NCBI RefSeq assembly: GCF_019924045.1
Contig: NZ_JAHXBN010000007.1
Location: 310,001 to 374,000 of the forward strand
Direction of reading: 5' to 3'
DNA from: Dyadobacter fermentans
GTDB lineage: Bacteria; Bacteroidota; Bacteroidia; Cytophagales; Spirosomataceae
DNA: 64,000 bases
Of this stretch, positions 47,688 to 57,746 are shown piece after piece (position 1 is the first letter of the stretch; the number at the start of each line of letters is the position of its first letter). The translations under genes were made by a program, and so were the position numbers. The notes below the pieces were generated by a model. It worked only from the letters and a program-made list of their open reading frames with translations. It was not told the origin of the DNA and searched no databases.

Positions 47688-49304
47688 ATGAAGAATTCAT
47701 ACATAAAACTATTTTTCTCCACGCTGGCGGCAACCGCGCTGTTTGCCTGCCACGACCTGGACGTGCCGGTCACGACCGCCCTGACGACCGACGTCTTCCC
47801 GAGCACGGATGAGCAATTCGTTTCCGCAGCCGGGCCTGTTTATGTGGCGCTGAGAGGGAATTTCGGAGCGGAAGCATATCAGATTGCGGCATACAGCACG
47901 GATGAGGGTATTATGCCCGCCCGGGGAGGTAACTGGTACGACGGCGGGCAAAACCAAACTTTGCACCTGCACACCTGGACGGTAGACAACGGCTATGTGA
48001 ACGGCCACTGGACGTGGTTGTCGACCATTATCGGTGTCGCCAACCAAACGATCTCCATTCTGGAACAGAAAATGCCGGACGGTGCGGCGAAGCAAACGAG
48101 CCTTGCGGAGATCAAAACGGTGCGTGCATTAGCCTATTTTATGATGATGGATGCATTCGGAAATGTGCCTATCTACACGACTTACGGCGATTTTGCCCCC
48201 AAAACCAATTCGCCGAGGACAGAAGTTTTCAGTTTTATTGAAAAAGAACTCCTCGAAGCGATCCCGAATCTGAGCGAAGTATCGGGCGTGTCACAATACG
48301 GAAGGCCCAACAAATGGACTGCCTATGCCTTGTTGGCAAAAATGTACCTGAATGCCGAGTACTATACCGGTACCAACCGCTATAACGATTGCATTGCCGC
48401 CTGCGACAAGGTCATCGGTTCGGGATTGTATGCATTGGAGCCCAGAAGCAGCTATCTGAATATGTTCTATCCGAACAATGGACCGCAGATGAAGGAGTTT
48501 ATTTTCGCCATTCCCTACGATCCGGCCCAAACCAATACTTTCCCTTTCAGAAGTGTCAATATCCGCGCGCGGTACGACATTCCGAGAAGCATGGTTAAGA
48601 AGTTCAACCTGCCGTACACACCTGCCGGAAGTGCGTGTACACTACCGGAATATTATGCCAACTTCAATGATGAAGGCGATATTCGCAACAAGCAATGGCT
48701 TACCGGCTTGCAATATATGAACGACGGCGTCACACCGTTGACCGTTACAACGACCAAAATCGGTTACGACCAGTTTTACAAAGGCAACGACCCGACGGCG
48801 CCTTTCACCTACCAGGTAAAACTGACGCCCGAGGTGGTACTTCGTCAGGACGTGGCTTCCTTCGACGCGGGGAATGACGAAATCGCCTGGCACATGGGGT
48901 ATCGCAATATGAAGTTTTACCCTGATGCGAGTTCGCTCAACCGGAACCAGAACAATGATATCCCCGTCTTCAGATATGCTGATATTGTTTTGATGAAAGC
49001 GGAGGCGATTCTGCGTGGCGGAAGCCCGACGCTTGGTCATACCGCGTTGTCGCTGGTGAACGAGCTGCGGGCGCAGCGGACCACCTCGGCGGCTTTGACG
49101 AGTGTTAATCTTGAATTTATCTACGCGGAAAGAGCGCGTGAATTTGTCTCGGAGGGCTGGCACCGGAATGACATGATCCGTTTCGGGAAGTTTGAAGGCA
49201 AATGGGGCTACAAAACCGATTCGGACGTGAACAAACGCATCTTTCCGATACCAAGGGTAGCGCTGCAACTCAATCCTGCGCTGGTTCAGAATCCAGGTTA
49301 TTGA
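47688..49304 (+). CDS. SusD/RagB family nutrient-binding lipoprotein
   Basis: The protein has 538 residues with lipobox ALFAC (C21) and HDLD after it. The helices VRALAYFMMMDAFGNVPIYTTY and TAYALLAKMYLNAEYY, plus RYADIVLMKAEAILRG and YAERAREFVSEGWHRNDMIRFG near the C-terminus, are standard SusD features. It is 15 bp after susC and its transcript probably ends at the strong hairpin at 49312-49345. Confidence 0.95.
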   Translation: MKNSYIKLFFSTLAATALFACHDLDVPVTTALTTDVFPSTDEQFVSAAGPVYVALRGNFGAEAYQIAAYSTDEGIMPARGGNWYDGGQNQTLHLHTWTVDNGYVNGHWTWLSTIIGVANQTISILEQKMPDGAAKQTSLAEIKTVRALAYFMMMDAFGNVPIYTTYGDFAPKTNSPRTEVFSFIEKELLEAIPNLSEVSGVSQYGRPNKWTAYALLAKMYLNAEYYTGTNRYNDCIAACDKVIGSGLYALEPRSSYLNMFYPNNGPQMKEFIFAIPYDPAQTNTFPFRSVNIRARYDIPRSMVKKFNLPYTPAGSACTLPEYYANFNDEGDIRNKQWLTGLQYMNDGVTPLTVTTTKIGYDQFYKGNDPTAPFTYQVKLTPEVVLRQDVASFDAGNDEIAWHMGYRNMKFYPDASSLNRNQNNDIPVFRYADIVLMKAEAILRGGSPTLGHTALSLVNELRAQRTTSAALTSVNLEFIYAERAREFVSEGWHRNDMIRFGKFEGKWGYKTDSDVNKRIFPIPRVALQLNPALVQNPGY

Positions 49305-49311
49305 TTTACAA

Positions 49312-49345
49312 CATTCTCCGTAGCTGTTTTCGGGTACGGAGAATG
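49312..49345 (+). terminator. Rho-independent terminator after susD
   Basis: CATTCTCCGTA and TACGGAGAATG form a perfect 11-bp stem with a 12-nt loop, followed by CTTTTATT. It lies 8 bp after the susD stop and before the GH89 gene, so the glycosidase is expressed by read-through or from its own promoter. Confidence 0.8.
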
Positions 49346-49411
49346 CTTTTATTCACATCGTTCCAGTCACAGCATTCAGCTGCCGACAGGCTAATCATTC
49401 CGTATTTTAAA

Positions 49412-51670
49412 ATGAATCATTTCCGTCATGGTGGTTCTTCTCCTCGATGGTGGAGAAGGGCCAACCGGCTTTGTATTGTCTTTTTACTGACCGCACTCGC
49501 ACAGATTTCCCAAGCGCAGACCATTATTAGCTCCGGAAGCGCGCTGATCAAAAGGACCATTCCAACGCACGCTTCGCATTTTCAGGTAGAGGAACTGCAT
49601 TCCAAATCGGGTAAAGACGAATTCGAAATCGAAAGTAAAGCGGCTAAAATCGTGCTGCGTGGTACCAGCGGCGTGGCGGTGGCCTCTGCACTATACCATT
49701 ACCTCACCGAATACGCGCATTGCCAGATTACCTGGAACGGAACCAACCTCGCATTGCCCGCGACACTTCCTGCGTTGCCCGCCAAAGTGCGGAAGGAGAC
49801 TGTGTACCGGTACCGCTATAACCTCAATTACTGCACATTCAATTACAGCATGAGCTGGTGGGACTGGGACCGCTGGCAAAAGGAAATCGACTGGATGGCC
49901 CTGCACGGGATCAATATGCCGCTCGCCATTACCGGGGAAGAATATGTGTGGTTGCAAGTATATCAGGAGATGGGATTCAGCGAGGACGATCTGAAAGATT
50001 TTTTCAGCGGGCCCGCCTATTTCGGCTGGTTCTGGATGGGGAATCTCGATGGCTGGGGCGGGCCGTTGCCGCGCAGCTGGATGGAGAGCCACAAAGCCCT
50101 GCAACAGCAGATCGTCCGGCGCGAGCGGGAGCTGGGCATGAAACCCGTACTGCCTGCATTTACAGGGCACGTTCCGGCGGCATTCCGCAAGAAATACCCC
50201 CATGCGCAGCTGAAAGCGACCAACTGGACCAACGGTTTCGGGGATACCTACATTCTCGATTCGCAGGACCCGCTTTTTGCGGAGATAGGGAAGCGTTTTT
50301 TGGATAAACAAAAAGAATTGTACGGCACCGATCACTTGTACTCCGCTGATACATTCAACGAAAATGAACCGCCTACGGACGAACCGGAATATCTTTCAAA
50401 ACTCAGCGAACGCATTTATGAAGGCATGCGCCAGGCCGACCCCGATGCGGTGTGGGTGATGCAAGGCTGGCTGTTTTACAGCGACCGCAAGTTTTGGAAA
50501 GCCCCGCAAATAGAGGCATTGCTGAAAGCCGTGCCGGATGATAAAATGATACTGCTGGACCTGGCCGCCGAGATAGAGCCGGTTTGGAAGCGGACAGACG
50601 CCTTCTATGGCAAACCGTGGATCTGGAATATGCTCAACAACTTCGGCGGGAATGTGAACCTGTTTGGCCGCATGGACGGCGTGGCGCAGGGACCGGCCGC
50701 AGCCTGGAACGACGCGGCCAAAAAGCGTATGGAGGGCATAGGCCTCACCATGGAAGCCATCGAGCAGAACCCGGTGATTTATGAACTGATGATGGACCAC
50801 ACCTGGCGGACAACGCCCATTGACCTCGATCAGTGGCTCCCCCGATATACGCGAAACCGCTACGGAAGGGACGACCAGCGGCTGGTGCAGGCGTGGCAAA
50901 TCCTCCGGCGGACTGCCTACAACGGCATGGGAATACGCGACGGGGCCGAGTCGATCATCACAGGCAGGCCTACGCTGGATTCCACTACCATTTGGACCCG
51001 GACTAAACTGAACTACCCGCCGGCCGACTTGCTTCCGGCCTGGGACTTGTTTGTGGAGTCGGCAGCAAAAGGACCGCATACCGAAGGTTTCCTGTATGAC
51101 CTGACCGACATTTCGCGGCAGGTGCTGGCCAACTATGCATTGGTCGTGCAGAAACGGTGGGTGGAGGCGTTTCGTAGCGGAGATAAAGCAGCTTTTGAAA
51201 AAAACAGCCGTGCTTTTCTTGAACTGATCACCGACCTGGACCTGCTGCTGGCGACCCGAAAGGATTTTTTGCTCGGGCCGTGGTTCGCTTCCGCCAGGCA
51301 ATGGGGAGCTACCCCGGCCGAAAAGGCGCTTTACGAACAAAATGCCCGCGACCTGATCACGCTGTGGGGTGATGCGGACAGTCCTTTGCATGAGTACGCC
51401 AACCGCCAGTGGAGCGGGCTGCTCAACGACTTTTACAAGGTGCGGTGGGAGCAGTTTTTGGGTATGCTGGGGAATTCTCTGAAATCCGGGACCGCGCCCG
51501 ACTGGCAGGCTTTCGAAAAATCAATTCGCCAATGGGAGTGGCAATGGGTGAATACGCGGAAGGATTACGCCGTCGAGCCGAAGGGAAGCAGCGCCAAAGT
51601 GGCCGCGATGCTGCACGCGAAGTACCAGCGCCAGATCCGCGATGCCTATCGTACGGACGCACGGCATTAA
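49412..51670 (+). CDS. GH89 alpha-N-acetylglucosaminidase
   Basis: A protein of 752 residues starts at ATG 49412, where the signal peptide ending in ISQAQ begins; an upstream in-frame extension overlaps susD and is not used. The N-terminal domain (about 30-130) is followed by the NAGLU catalytic region: FNYSMSWWDWDRWQKEIDWM, HGINMPLAITGEEYVW, then SADTFNENEPP near 312 and LLDLAAEIEPVW near 383, whose glutamates match the acid/base and nucleophile of the family. The C-terminal helical domain ends in RDAYRTDARH. It removes terminal alpha-linked GlcNAc, as found on mucin O-glycans and heparan. It probably acts in the periplasm on oligomers imported by the adjacent SusCD. Confidence 0.93.
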   Translation: MNHFRHGGSSPRWWRRANRLCIVFLLTALAQISQAQTIISSGSALIKRTIPTHASHFQVEELHSKSGKDEFEIESKAAKIVLRGTSGVAVASALYHYLTEYAHCQITWNGTNLALPATLPALPAKVRKETVYRYRYNLNYCTFNYSMSWWDWDRWQKEIDWMALHGINMPLAITGEEYVWLQVYQEMGFSEDDLKDFFSGPAYFGWFWMGNLDGWGGPLPRSWMESHKALQQQIVRRERELGMKPVLPAFTGHVPAAFRKKYPHAQLKATNWTNGFGDTYILDSQDPLFAEIGKRFLDKQKELYGTDHLYSADTFNENEPPTDEPEYLSKLSERIYEGMRQADPDAVWVMQGWLFYSDRKFWKAPQIEALLKAVPDDKMILLDLAAEIEPVWKRTDAFYGKPWIWNMLNNFGGNVNLFGRMDGVAQGPAAAWNDAAKKRMEGIGLTMEAIEQNPVIYELMMDHTWRTTPIDLDQWLPRYTRNRYGRDDQRLVQAWQILRRTAYNGMGIRDGAESIITGRPTLDSTTIWTRTKLNYPPADLLPAWDLFVESAAKGPHTEGFLYDLTDISRQVLANYALVVQKRWVEAFRSGDKAAFEKNSRAFLELITDLDLLLATRKDFLLGPWFASARQWGATPAEKALYEQNARDLITLWGDADSPLHEYANRQWSGLLNDFYKVRWEQFLGMLGNSLKSGTAPDWQAFEKSIRQWEWQWVNTRKDYAVEPKGSSAKVAAMLHAKYQRQIRDAYRTDARH

Positions 51671-51691
51671 CAACATGACAGCCAATACAAG

Positions 51692-51722
51692 ATAGCCCGG
51701 CTACTGATCGCAACCGGGCTAT
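51692..51722. terminator. Bidirectional terminator between GH89 and GH95 genes
   Basis: ATAGCCCGG and CCGGGCTAT form a perfect 9-bp stem with a 13-nt loop, followed by TTTTATT on the plus strand. The gap between the two convergent genes is 101 bp, and this is the only strong signal in it. Confidence 0.7.
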
Positions 51723-51771
51723 TTTATTGAACAGACTTTTATATGGATTTCGGATACAGACCTGAATGCAA

Positions 51772-54270
51772 TCAGTTACCAGCCAGAATCTGATAACTTT
51801 TTCCTTTTACGGTTTTAAACTCGGTAATGTACCCGGCGTCGGTTTTCCTGGTGGTTGCGCCGGCTACTTTCACAGGTGCGTTGGTCTTGAGCGTACACAC
51901 TTGTCCGTCCAGTGATTTGATGACAGAGCTGGTCAGTTTCCCGTTTTTCCAGTTTATATCCACTTCAAATCCGGAACGTGCGCGGAGGCCTTTGATGCTG
52001 CCTTCCTTCCAGTCGGATGGGAGGGCTGGCAACAGGTGTATTTCTTTCAAATGGCTCTGAATCAGCATTTCAGACATTCCCGCAGTTCCGGCAAAGTTTC
52101 CATCGATCTGGAAAGGCGGGTGGGCGTCGAAAAAGTTAGGGTATGTCCCGCCGCCTTTGTATTCGCTGTTGCCTTCATTGGTGTATTTCATCAGCTGGCG
52201 AATGAGCTTGTAGGCATGGTCGCCGTCGAGGAGCCGTGCCCAGAAATTGATTTTCCAACCCTTGCTCCACCCGGTACCATGGTCACCGCGCACTTCGAGC
52301 GTTTTTCTGGCTGCCTGGAAATACTCCGGCGTGTTTTGGGAAATCTGGCGTCCCGGGTGCAGTCCGAACAGGTGCGACACGTGCCGGTGCAAGGTGTCGG
52401 TCTCTTCAAAATCTTTATACCACTCTTGTAATCTGCCGCGCTTGTCTATTTTCAGTGGGTAAAGTTTAGCCCTTTTTTCAATCAGCAGCTTTTTAAATTC
52501 CGGATCATTGCCGAGCACATCCGCTGCCTCGATGAGGTTCGAAAACAGGTCATATACAATGGAAATATCCATGGTAGTTGCTACCGAAACGGCTGCTTCC
52601 CCACCTTTGGGGTCTTTGAACTTGTTCTCCGGGGAAGTGGAAGGGGCTGTCACCAGGTAACCGTCCTGATCTTCTACCAGCCAATCGAGCGTAAACAAGG
52701 CTGCTTCTTTCATGAGCGGATAGCCTTTGTCGCGCAGGAATGCCTTGTCGACCGAAAACCGGTAGTGCTCCCACAGGTGCTGGCACAGCCAGTTGGCGCC
52801 CATATACCAGTTGGCCCACACGGGATCACCATCTCCTACATTACCAACCGGATTGGATAATCCCCATATGTCCGCGTTGTGGTGTGCCACCCAGCCGCGC
52901 GCACCGTAAAATTCCTTCGCAGTCACCTTTCCTGTTTGGGAAAGGTCCTTGATCCACGTGAGCAGCGGCATATGCATTTCCGAGAGGTTCGTTACTTCTG
53001 CCGGCCAGTAGTTCATCTGCGTGTTGATATTGATCGTGTAGTTGGAGCTCCAAGGCGGCCGCATTTCTTTGTTCCATATGCCTTGCAGGTTCGCAGGCGG
53101 GCCCGCAGGCACGCCCGGTAGTGCGGGGCGCGAGGATGAAATCAGCAAATACCTTCCGTATTGGTAGTAAAGCACTTCCAGTTTCGGATCATAATCGCCT
53201 TTTGAATAGGCCATCAGGCGCTCGTCCGATGCGAGTTTCAGATTGGGGTTGGCAGGTGAGCGATCCGCCAGCTCGAACTTAACACGGTTGAAATAGGTGT
53301 GATAATCAAGTTCGTGGCGGCTTTTAAGATCGGCGTACGACCTGGCTAATGCCTTGTCCAGGTAGCCTTTGGCCAGCGCTTTCTCGTCTTTGCCGTCTTT
53401 GTCGGGGCATTTATCAAAGCCGTTGAAGCTGGTGGCTGCCGAAAGGTACACAAACACTTCGCTCGCGTCTTTGACCGAAATCCCCGAGGTATCCGCCGAA
53501 ATGATCCCGTCCTTGCTCACCGCTTTGATCCTGAACTGAAACCGCGTGCCATTGCAGCCATTCGGGTCATCGTAAATAATCGGCTGCTGTCCGGGTGGAT
53601 TGTAATAGTTCGGATTAACGTGCGAGGGGGCTTTGCCATTTACCACGAGTTCCTTCCCGTCGGTTTCGAGCTTGTAATGCAGCCGGCTGTTGGCCGAAAC
53701 CGTGAAATTGAGTTGTTTCGGTTTCGAAGCCGATATTCTCATAACCAAAATATTGTCGGGCGCCGATGTGAAAATCTCTCTTTTGTAGCTCACCCCGTCA
53801 ACAGTGAAACTCGTGCTGGCCATGGAATGGTCAATATCCAGGTCGCGGTAGTAGCTGGTTGGCTTTTTGTCTTTAAAATCCTGCCTGATCTGCAAGTCAC
53901 CCATCGGCATGTAGGACTCGGTGTAAAGCCCCTGCATCTTTTTCAGCAATGCATTCGCTTTCTCGTAGTCCTGCTCTTTCAAAAGCGCTTCCCGCACTTG
54001 CGGAAGGTAGGACGCCGACGCCGGGTTTACGTTCGTTTTTACCGGTCCGCCCGACCAAAGTGAGCTTTCGTTGAGTTGCAGCAGTTCCTGTTCGACGCCT
54101 CCGAAGATCATCGCACCAATATGCCCGTTCCCGACCGGCAGCGCCTCCACCCATCTGGCGGCCGGCTTTTTATACCAAAGTTTCAACCCGGCGGACTCCT
54201 GCGCGTGCGTGCTGAAACACCATAGCCCCAAAACTGAGGCCACAATCAACTTCCTGGGTAAAAAATTCAT
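51772..54270 (-). CDS. GH95 family alpha-L-fucosidase
   Basis: The protein has 832 residues with a signal peptide ending in STHAQ. The N-terminal beta-sandwich ([47 protein letters not shown]) is characteristic of GH95. The (alpha/alpha)6 barrel follows with [15 protein letters not shown] (active-site Asn and Trp), [11 protein letters not shown] (candidate catalytic Glu) and [20 protein letters not shown] near 725 (the family Asp). GH95 enzymes hydrolyse alpha-1,2-L-fucosyl or alpha-L-galactosyl caps. It is 45 bp after the dehydrogenase gene and convergent with GH89, so both cap-removing enzymes sit beside the same SusCD. Confidence 0.93.
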   Translation of the reverse strand: MNFLPRKLIVASVLGLWCFSTHAQESAGLKLWYKKPAARWVEALPVGNGHIGAMIFGGVEQELLQLNESSLWSGGPVKTNVNPASASYLPQVREALLKEQDYEKANALLKKMQGLYTESYMPMGDLQIRQDFKDKKPTSYYRDLDIDHSMASTSFTVDGVSYKREIFTSAPDNILVMRISASKPKQLNFTVSANSRLHYKLETDGKELVVNGKAPSHVNPNYYNPPGQQPIIYDDPNGCNGTRFQFRIKAVSKDGIISADTSGISVKDASEVFVYLSAATSFNGFDKCPDKDGKDEKALAKGYLDKALARSYADLKSRHELDYHTYFNRVKFELADRSPANPNLKLASDERLMAYSKGDYDPKLEVLYYQYGRYLLISSSRPALPGVPAGPPANLQGIWNKEMRPPWSSNYTININTQMNYWPAEVTNLSEMHMPLLTWIKDLSQTGKVTAKEFYGARGWVAHHNADIWGLSNPVGNVGDGDPVWANWYMGANWLCQHLWEHYRFSVDKAFLRDKGYPLMKEAALFTLDWLVEDQDGYLVTAPSTSPENKFKDPKGGEAAVSVATTMDISIVYDLFSNLIEAADVLGNDPEFKKLLIEKRAKLYPLKIDKRGRLQEWYKDFEETDTLHRHVSHLFGLHPGRQISQNTPEYFQAARKTLEVRGDHGTGWSKGWKINFWARLLDGDHAYKLIRQLMKYTNEGNSEYKGGGTYPNFFDAHPPFQIDGNFAGTAGMSEMLIQSHLKEIHLLPALPSDWKEGSIKGLRARSGFEVDINWKNGKLTSSVIKSLDGQVCTLKTNAPVKVAGATTRKTDAGYITEFKTVKGKSYQILAGN

Positions 54271-54315
54271 AGAGGTTTGGATAAGATAGATAGTTTTCTG
54301 GTTAAGAATGCGTGC

Positions 54316-55332
54316 TCAATCCAGGAACGCCATGGCTTTGATCACGTTCGTGGCAGGATCGAGCCAGCTGTTGAAGTCAGACTTGACCTCATTGAACTGA
54401 ACGCGGTGGGTAATGTAGTTCGACGGGGTTATCAGGCCGCTTTTAATGCAGCTGATCACGTATTCGAAATCGGCGCGTGTGGCATTCCGGCTGCTCATCA
54501 GTGTCGCTTCCCGCTTGTGAAACTCGGGGTGGCTGAATGCAATCTCTCCCCCTTGCAGGCCCACAAGTACATATTTCCCGCCATGGGAGAGGTATTCGAA
54601 CCCCTTGTTAATGGCTTTCAGGCTGCCGGTAGCGTCGACGACTATCGTGGGCATATCGCCGCCAGTGAGGCTGGCCAGTTCCCGGGCCACGTCCTGCGTT
54701 AAACCATTGATGCTGTGTTCGAGCTGGATTTTTTCCTCGCAGAACCGCAGCCGGCCGGCATGTATATCCAGGCCGATAACCTTCGCGCCCGCGATCCGGG
54801 CAAATTCCATGATCCCCAGGCCGATGGGACCCGCCCCCACAACCAGCACCGTATCGTTGGCTGTAACTCCGGCCCGGCGGATAGCATGCGCTCCGATGGC
54901 GAGCGGCTCAACCAATGCCAATTCCTCAAATGTAAGTCCTTTCGCATGAACGAGTTTGTCGGAAGGGACAGAAATGAATTCGGACATTCCACCGTCTATA
55001 TGCACCCCGAATACCTTCATGCTGGTGCAGCAATTGGTTTTCCCGTTCCGGCACGCGATGCAATGCCCGCAGTTGAAGTAGGGCAGGAAAGTAACGGCTT
55101 CGCCTATGGAGAAGCCCGGCGCTCCATCCGTTGCCACGATTTCACCAGCGAGCTCATGGCCGAGTATCCTGGGATAGTTGAAAAACGGCTGCGTTCCTTC
55201 AAATGCATGCAAATCGGTGCCGCAGATGCCGATGGTTCTGATTTTTAAGATCGTGTGGTTTTCCGTGAGACCGGGAATGGCGGAGTCGTGGTACCGGAAA
55301 TTCCCGGGAGTTTCGCAAACTAATGTCTTCAT
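54316..55332 (-). CDS. Zinc-dependent alcohol dehydrogenase (MDR family), possibly acting on a sugar
   Basis: A protein of 338 residues starts at ATG 55332; the upstream extension has no protein character. The catalytic zinc ligands are C37 (GICGTD), H59 and E60 (GHELAG). The structural zinc site is C88, C91, C94 and C102. The Rossmann motif is VLVVGAGPIGLGIMEFARIAGAKVIGLD. It is probably co-transcribed with the GH95 fucosidase 45 bp downstream and is divergent from an AraC regulator. Oxidation of L-fucose or L-galactose released by GH95 is a reasonable inference but not shown; family members also oxidise sorbitol, threonine or inositol. Confidence 0.85.
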   Translation of the reverse strand: MKTLVCETPGNFRYHDSAIPGLTENHTILKIRTIGICGTDLHAFEGTQPFFNYPRILGHELAGEIVATDGAPGFSIGEAVTFLPYFNCGHCIACRNGKTNCCTSMKVFGVHIDGGMSEFISVPSDKLVHAKGLTFEELALVEPLAIGAHAIRRAGVTANDTVLVVGAGPIGLGIMEFARIAGAKVIGLDIHAGRLRFCEEKIQLEHSINGLTQDVARELASLTGGDMPTIVVDATGSLKAINKGFEYLSHGGKYVLVGLQGGEIAFSHPEFHKREATLMSSRNATRADFEYVISCIKSGLITPSNYITHRVQFNEVKSDFNSWLDPATNVIKAMAFLD

Positions 55333-55505
55333 GATAGCCGTAAATGCGCTGATAATATTACAGTTGCCGTGTTTGATCTGTGGTTTTATAACAATACAAA
55401 GGAATTGTATTTTGATAGGAAGATTGCGCAAAACATTAACTGAATTATAAGAGATATTAACATCGTGATCACCAAACGGTGTATTTTTGGTGTATAAATA
55501 TTTGT

Positions 55506-56372
55506 ATGAAACCACAGCTACTTCGCGTCCCCAATGCGCAGGCACATTCATTCAGTGTACGTCAGGATAAAATGACGAACATCAATAACCGCTGGCATTA
55601 CCATCCGGAGGTGGAGCTGATCCATTTTCACAGGGGGGCGGGAACGCAGTTTGTGGGGGATAATATCAAAAGGTTTTTTGCGGGAGATATTGTGCTGGTA
55701 GGAAGCCTTCTGCCGCATTACTGGCGATTTGACGCACCTTCGGAAGCGGAGGACGTCTCGGGTAATGTCGTTTCGACGGTCATCCACTTTATGCCGGATT
55801 TCTGGGGAGAGAAATTTCTCGACCTGAGCGAGAACAAGCCGGTTAGGCTGGTTCTGGAGAAAGCGGGCAGGGGACTGCTCCTGACCGGCCGGTTGAAGGA
55901 TGAGGTCCGGCAGCAGATCGCCTGTCTGGATCACGCCGAGGGCCCTGACCGGATCATGACGCTGATGAAGATCCTATTCACCATTTATCGGTCCGAGGAG
56001 GCGGTAGTGCTATCCTCGATCGGGTACCAGAGCGTTCTGCTGGATTCGGAGAACGACCGGATCAACGATATTTATGAATACACCCTCAATAATTTCCACA
56101 AGAAGATATATCTCGAACACGTCGCCGGAATAGCGGGGTTGGTACCCAATTCGTTTTGCCGTTATTTCAAATCGCGGACCGGCAAGACCTATCTCCAGTT
56201 CCTGACGGAAATCCGGGTTGGAAATGCCTGCAAACTGCTCATGAACGACAATATCAACCTGAAAGAAGTCTGTTACGAAAGCGGTTTCGCGAATTTCAGC
56301 TGTTTTCACAGGCGGTTCAAAGAGATTACCGGCCAAAGCCCGCATCATTACCGGATTACGGTCGCAAACTGA
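55506..56372 (+). CDS. AraC family transcriptional regulator
   Basis: A protein of 288 residues starts at ATG 55506. The N-terminal cupin domain (NNRWHYHPEVELIHFHRGAGTQFVGDNIKRFFAGDIVLVGSLLPHYWRFD) is a sugar-sensor type, and the C-terminal 95 residues are two HTH motifs (LEHVAGIAGLVPNSFCRYFKSRTGKTYLQFL, then LKEVCYESGFANFSCFHRRFKEITGQSPHHYR). It is divergent from the dehydrogenase/GH95 unit and is the natural candidate regulator for it. Confidence 0.92.
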   Translation: MKPQLLRVPNAQAHSFSVRQDKMTNINNRWHYHPEVELIHFHRGAGTQFVGDNIKRFFAGDIVLVGSLLPHYWRFDAPSEAEDVSGNVVSTVIHFMPDFWGEKFLDLSENKPVRLVLEKAGRGLLLTGRLKDEVRQQIACLDHAEGPDRIMTLMKILFTIYRSEEAVVLSSIGYQSVLLDSENDRINDIYEYTLNNFHKKIYLEHVAGIAGLVPNSFCRYFKSRTGKTYLQFLTEIRVGNACKLLMNDNINLKEVCYESGFANFSCFHRRFKEITGQSPHHYRITVAN

Positions 56373-56382
56373 TGGCGCGTCG

Positions 56383-57081
56383 CTACTGCTTGCCCGCAGC
56401 GAATTGGGTGATCTGGTTTTGCTGGTAACGGGTTATCTCGTCGAGCTTTTCCGGGCCTAGTGTTTCAGCCAGCAAATCGGCGAAGCCCCTGGTGCGGTTA
56501 TCTTCCAATATCTTCCCGTGCTTTTGCTCAATGGGCCCCAGCAGGTTCACCATCAGATGGGAATCCACTTTGGACATCTCGCCAAACAGCAGATAAGCCG
56601 GCAGATACAGCCGCTCATAAAGCCTGAACAACAGTTGTTTGCCCTCGGCGGTGAGCTGCACGAGCTTCGCGCGCTTGTCGGATGGATCGGCCCGTTCGGA
56701 AATGTAGCCGGCTTTTTTAAGCCGGTTGAGCATATCGATGCCGGTGGTCTGTTCGAGAAAATTATAGGTGATGATGTCGATTTTGCGGGCCTCTCCCTGA
56801 TGGAAGATGGCATTCAGGCAATAGAACCATTCGAGCTCCACGTCCTCTCCTTCTTTCAATGCCAGTTTGGAATAGGCAGTCAGCATGGCGCCCAGCCGGC
56901 CGATCAGCTTGGCAACGGTGGATGTCATGTCCGGCGGTTCGATGCCGGCAAAAAGGCCCTCGCCCGACCCTTTTGTTTCCGTCATCGCCAGGTAGTGACG
57001 GCAGAAACCGGCCACAGTAGCATCCGGATGCGTTTCCTGGTAGCTATCCCATTCACTGATCAATTCGACAACTGGCTTCAT
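56383..57081 (-). CDS. MarR family transcriptional regulator
   Basis: The protein has 232 residues, longer than typical MarR (about 150) because of an 80-residue N-terminal helix region. The winged HTH is about 100-175: TYNFLEQTTGIDMLNRLKKAGYISERADPSDKRAKLVQLTAEGK, with the wing DPSDKRAKLVQLT. It is convergent with the AraC gene and divergent from the membrane-protein/monooxygenase genes, which it probably controls through the site at 57134-57151. Confidence 0.88.
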   Translation of the reverse strand: MKPVVELISEWDSYQETHPDATVAGFCRHYLAMTETKGSGEGLFAGIEPPDMTSTVAKLIGRLGAMLTAYSKLALKEGEDVELEWFYCLNAIFHQGEARKIDIITYNFLEQTTGIDMLNRLKKAGYISERADPSDKRAKLVQLTAEGKQLLFRLYERLYLPAYLLFGEMSKVDSHLMVNLLGPIEQKHGKILEDNRTRGFADLLAETLGPEKLDEITRYQQNQITQFAAGKQ

Positions 57082-57133
57082 AATGGATCGTTTTTGCTGT
57101 AAATGTAAATAAAATAGTCGGTTTCGTTGTTTA

Positions 57134-57151
57134 TATATCTAATCCGATATA
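57134..57151. promoter_or_regulatory. Candidate MarR operator TATATC-N6-GATATA
   Basis: A 6-bp inverted repeat with a 6-bp spacer lies between the divergent MarR gene and the 175-residue membrane-protein gene. A further half-site GATATA occurs at 57177-57182, just before that start codon. MarR dimers bind palindromes of this size. Confidence 0.4.
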
Positions 57152-57188
57152 ATTTTGCCTATACAACAACTGAACCGATATATTTTAA

Positions 57189-57716
57189 ATGGAAATTTCA
57201 CTTGAAACCTCGCCCGCTAATCGTGAGGCGGCGAACATGTCCTTGTTAATCACCACGGTAGCTTATCTGCTGCTCAACGGAGCCCAGTTATTTGAAACGG
57301 CCGTGCTGGTGCCGGTCTGGACGGCCGCACCGCCAGCGTCGCTGCATTTATTTCACGGGCCTTATGGATTGGACTTTAAGGCTTTCTGGATCGTCGCTCA
57401 CTCCCTGCATGAAGTAACGTTTCTGGCAGCCCTCATTTTGAATTGGAAAATACCGGCCCGGCGAAAGGCGCTACTCGCTGTTTTCGTGGCACATATCGTC
57501 GTGCGGGCATGGACGCTGCTGTATTTTGCTCCGGTGATTATTTCTTTTCAGCAAATACCAGCCGCGGACACCGTCGATCAGATGCTCGTGCAAAAGGCTG
57601 CGCGCTGGCGCGAGATGAACCTGGTCCGTGTAGCGGCATTTATGGTTCTTTCTCTGGTACTTATTCCGCTTAACCGGAGGGCGAAATTCGCCGGTAATGC
57701 GGTTCCACAAGCATAG
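57189..57716 (+). CDS. Small integral membrane protein of unknown function
   Basis: The protein has 175 residues and four hydrophobic segments (LLITTVAYLLLNGAQLFETAVLV, FKAFWIVAHSLHEVTFLAALIL, ALLAVFVAHIVVRAWTLLYFAP, VAAFMVLSLVLIPL). No family is recognised. It is the first of three same-direction genes, 30 bp before a FAD monooxygenase, and is divergent from MarR, so a role in response to a toxic compound is plausible. Confidence 0.65.
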   Translation: MEISLETSPANREAANMSLLITTVAYLLLNGAQLFETAVLVPVWTAAPPASLHLFHGPYGLDFKAFWIVAHSLHEVTFLAALILNWKIPARRKALLAVFVAHIVVRAWTLLYFAPVIISFQQIPAADTVDQMLVQKAARWREMNLVRVAAFMVLSLVLIPLNRRAKFAGNAVPQA

Positions 57717-57746
57717 CCGCTTGCGATAGCTTAACATATCCATATC

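Noticed and set aside
49202..49411. N-terminal extension of the GH89 frame over the end of susD
   Set aside because: It overlaps the SusD coding end and the terminator; ATG 49412 begins a proper signal peptide.
55333..55551. Extension of the dehydrogenase frame
   Set aside because: These 73 codons cross the divergent promoter and the AraC start; the MDR fold begins at ATG 55332.
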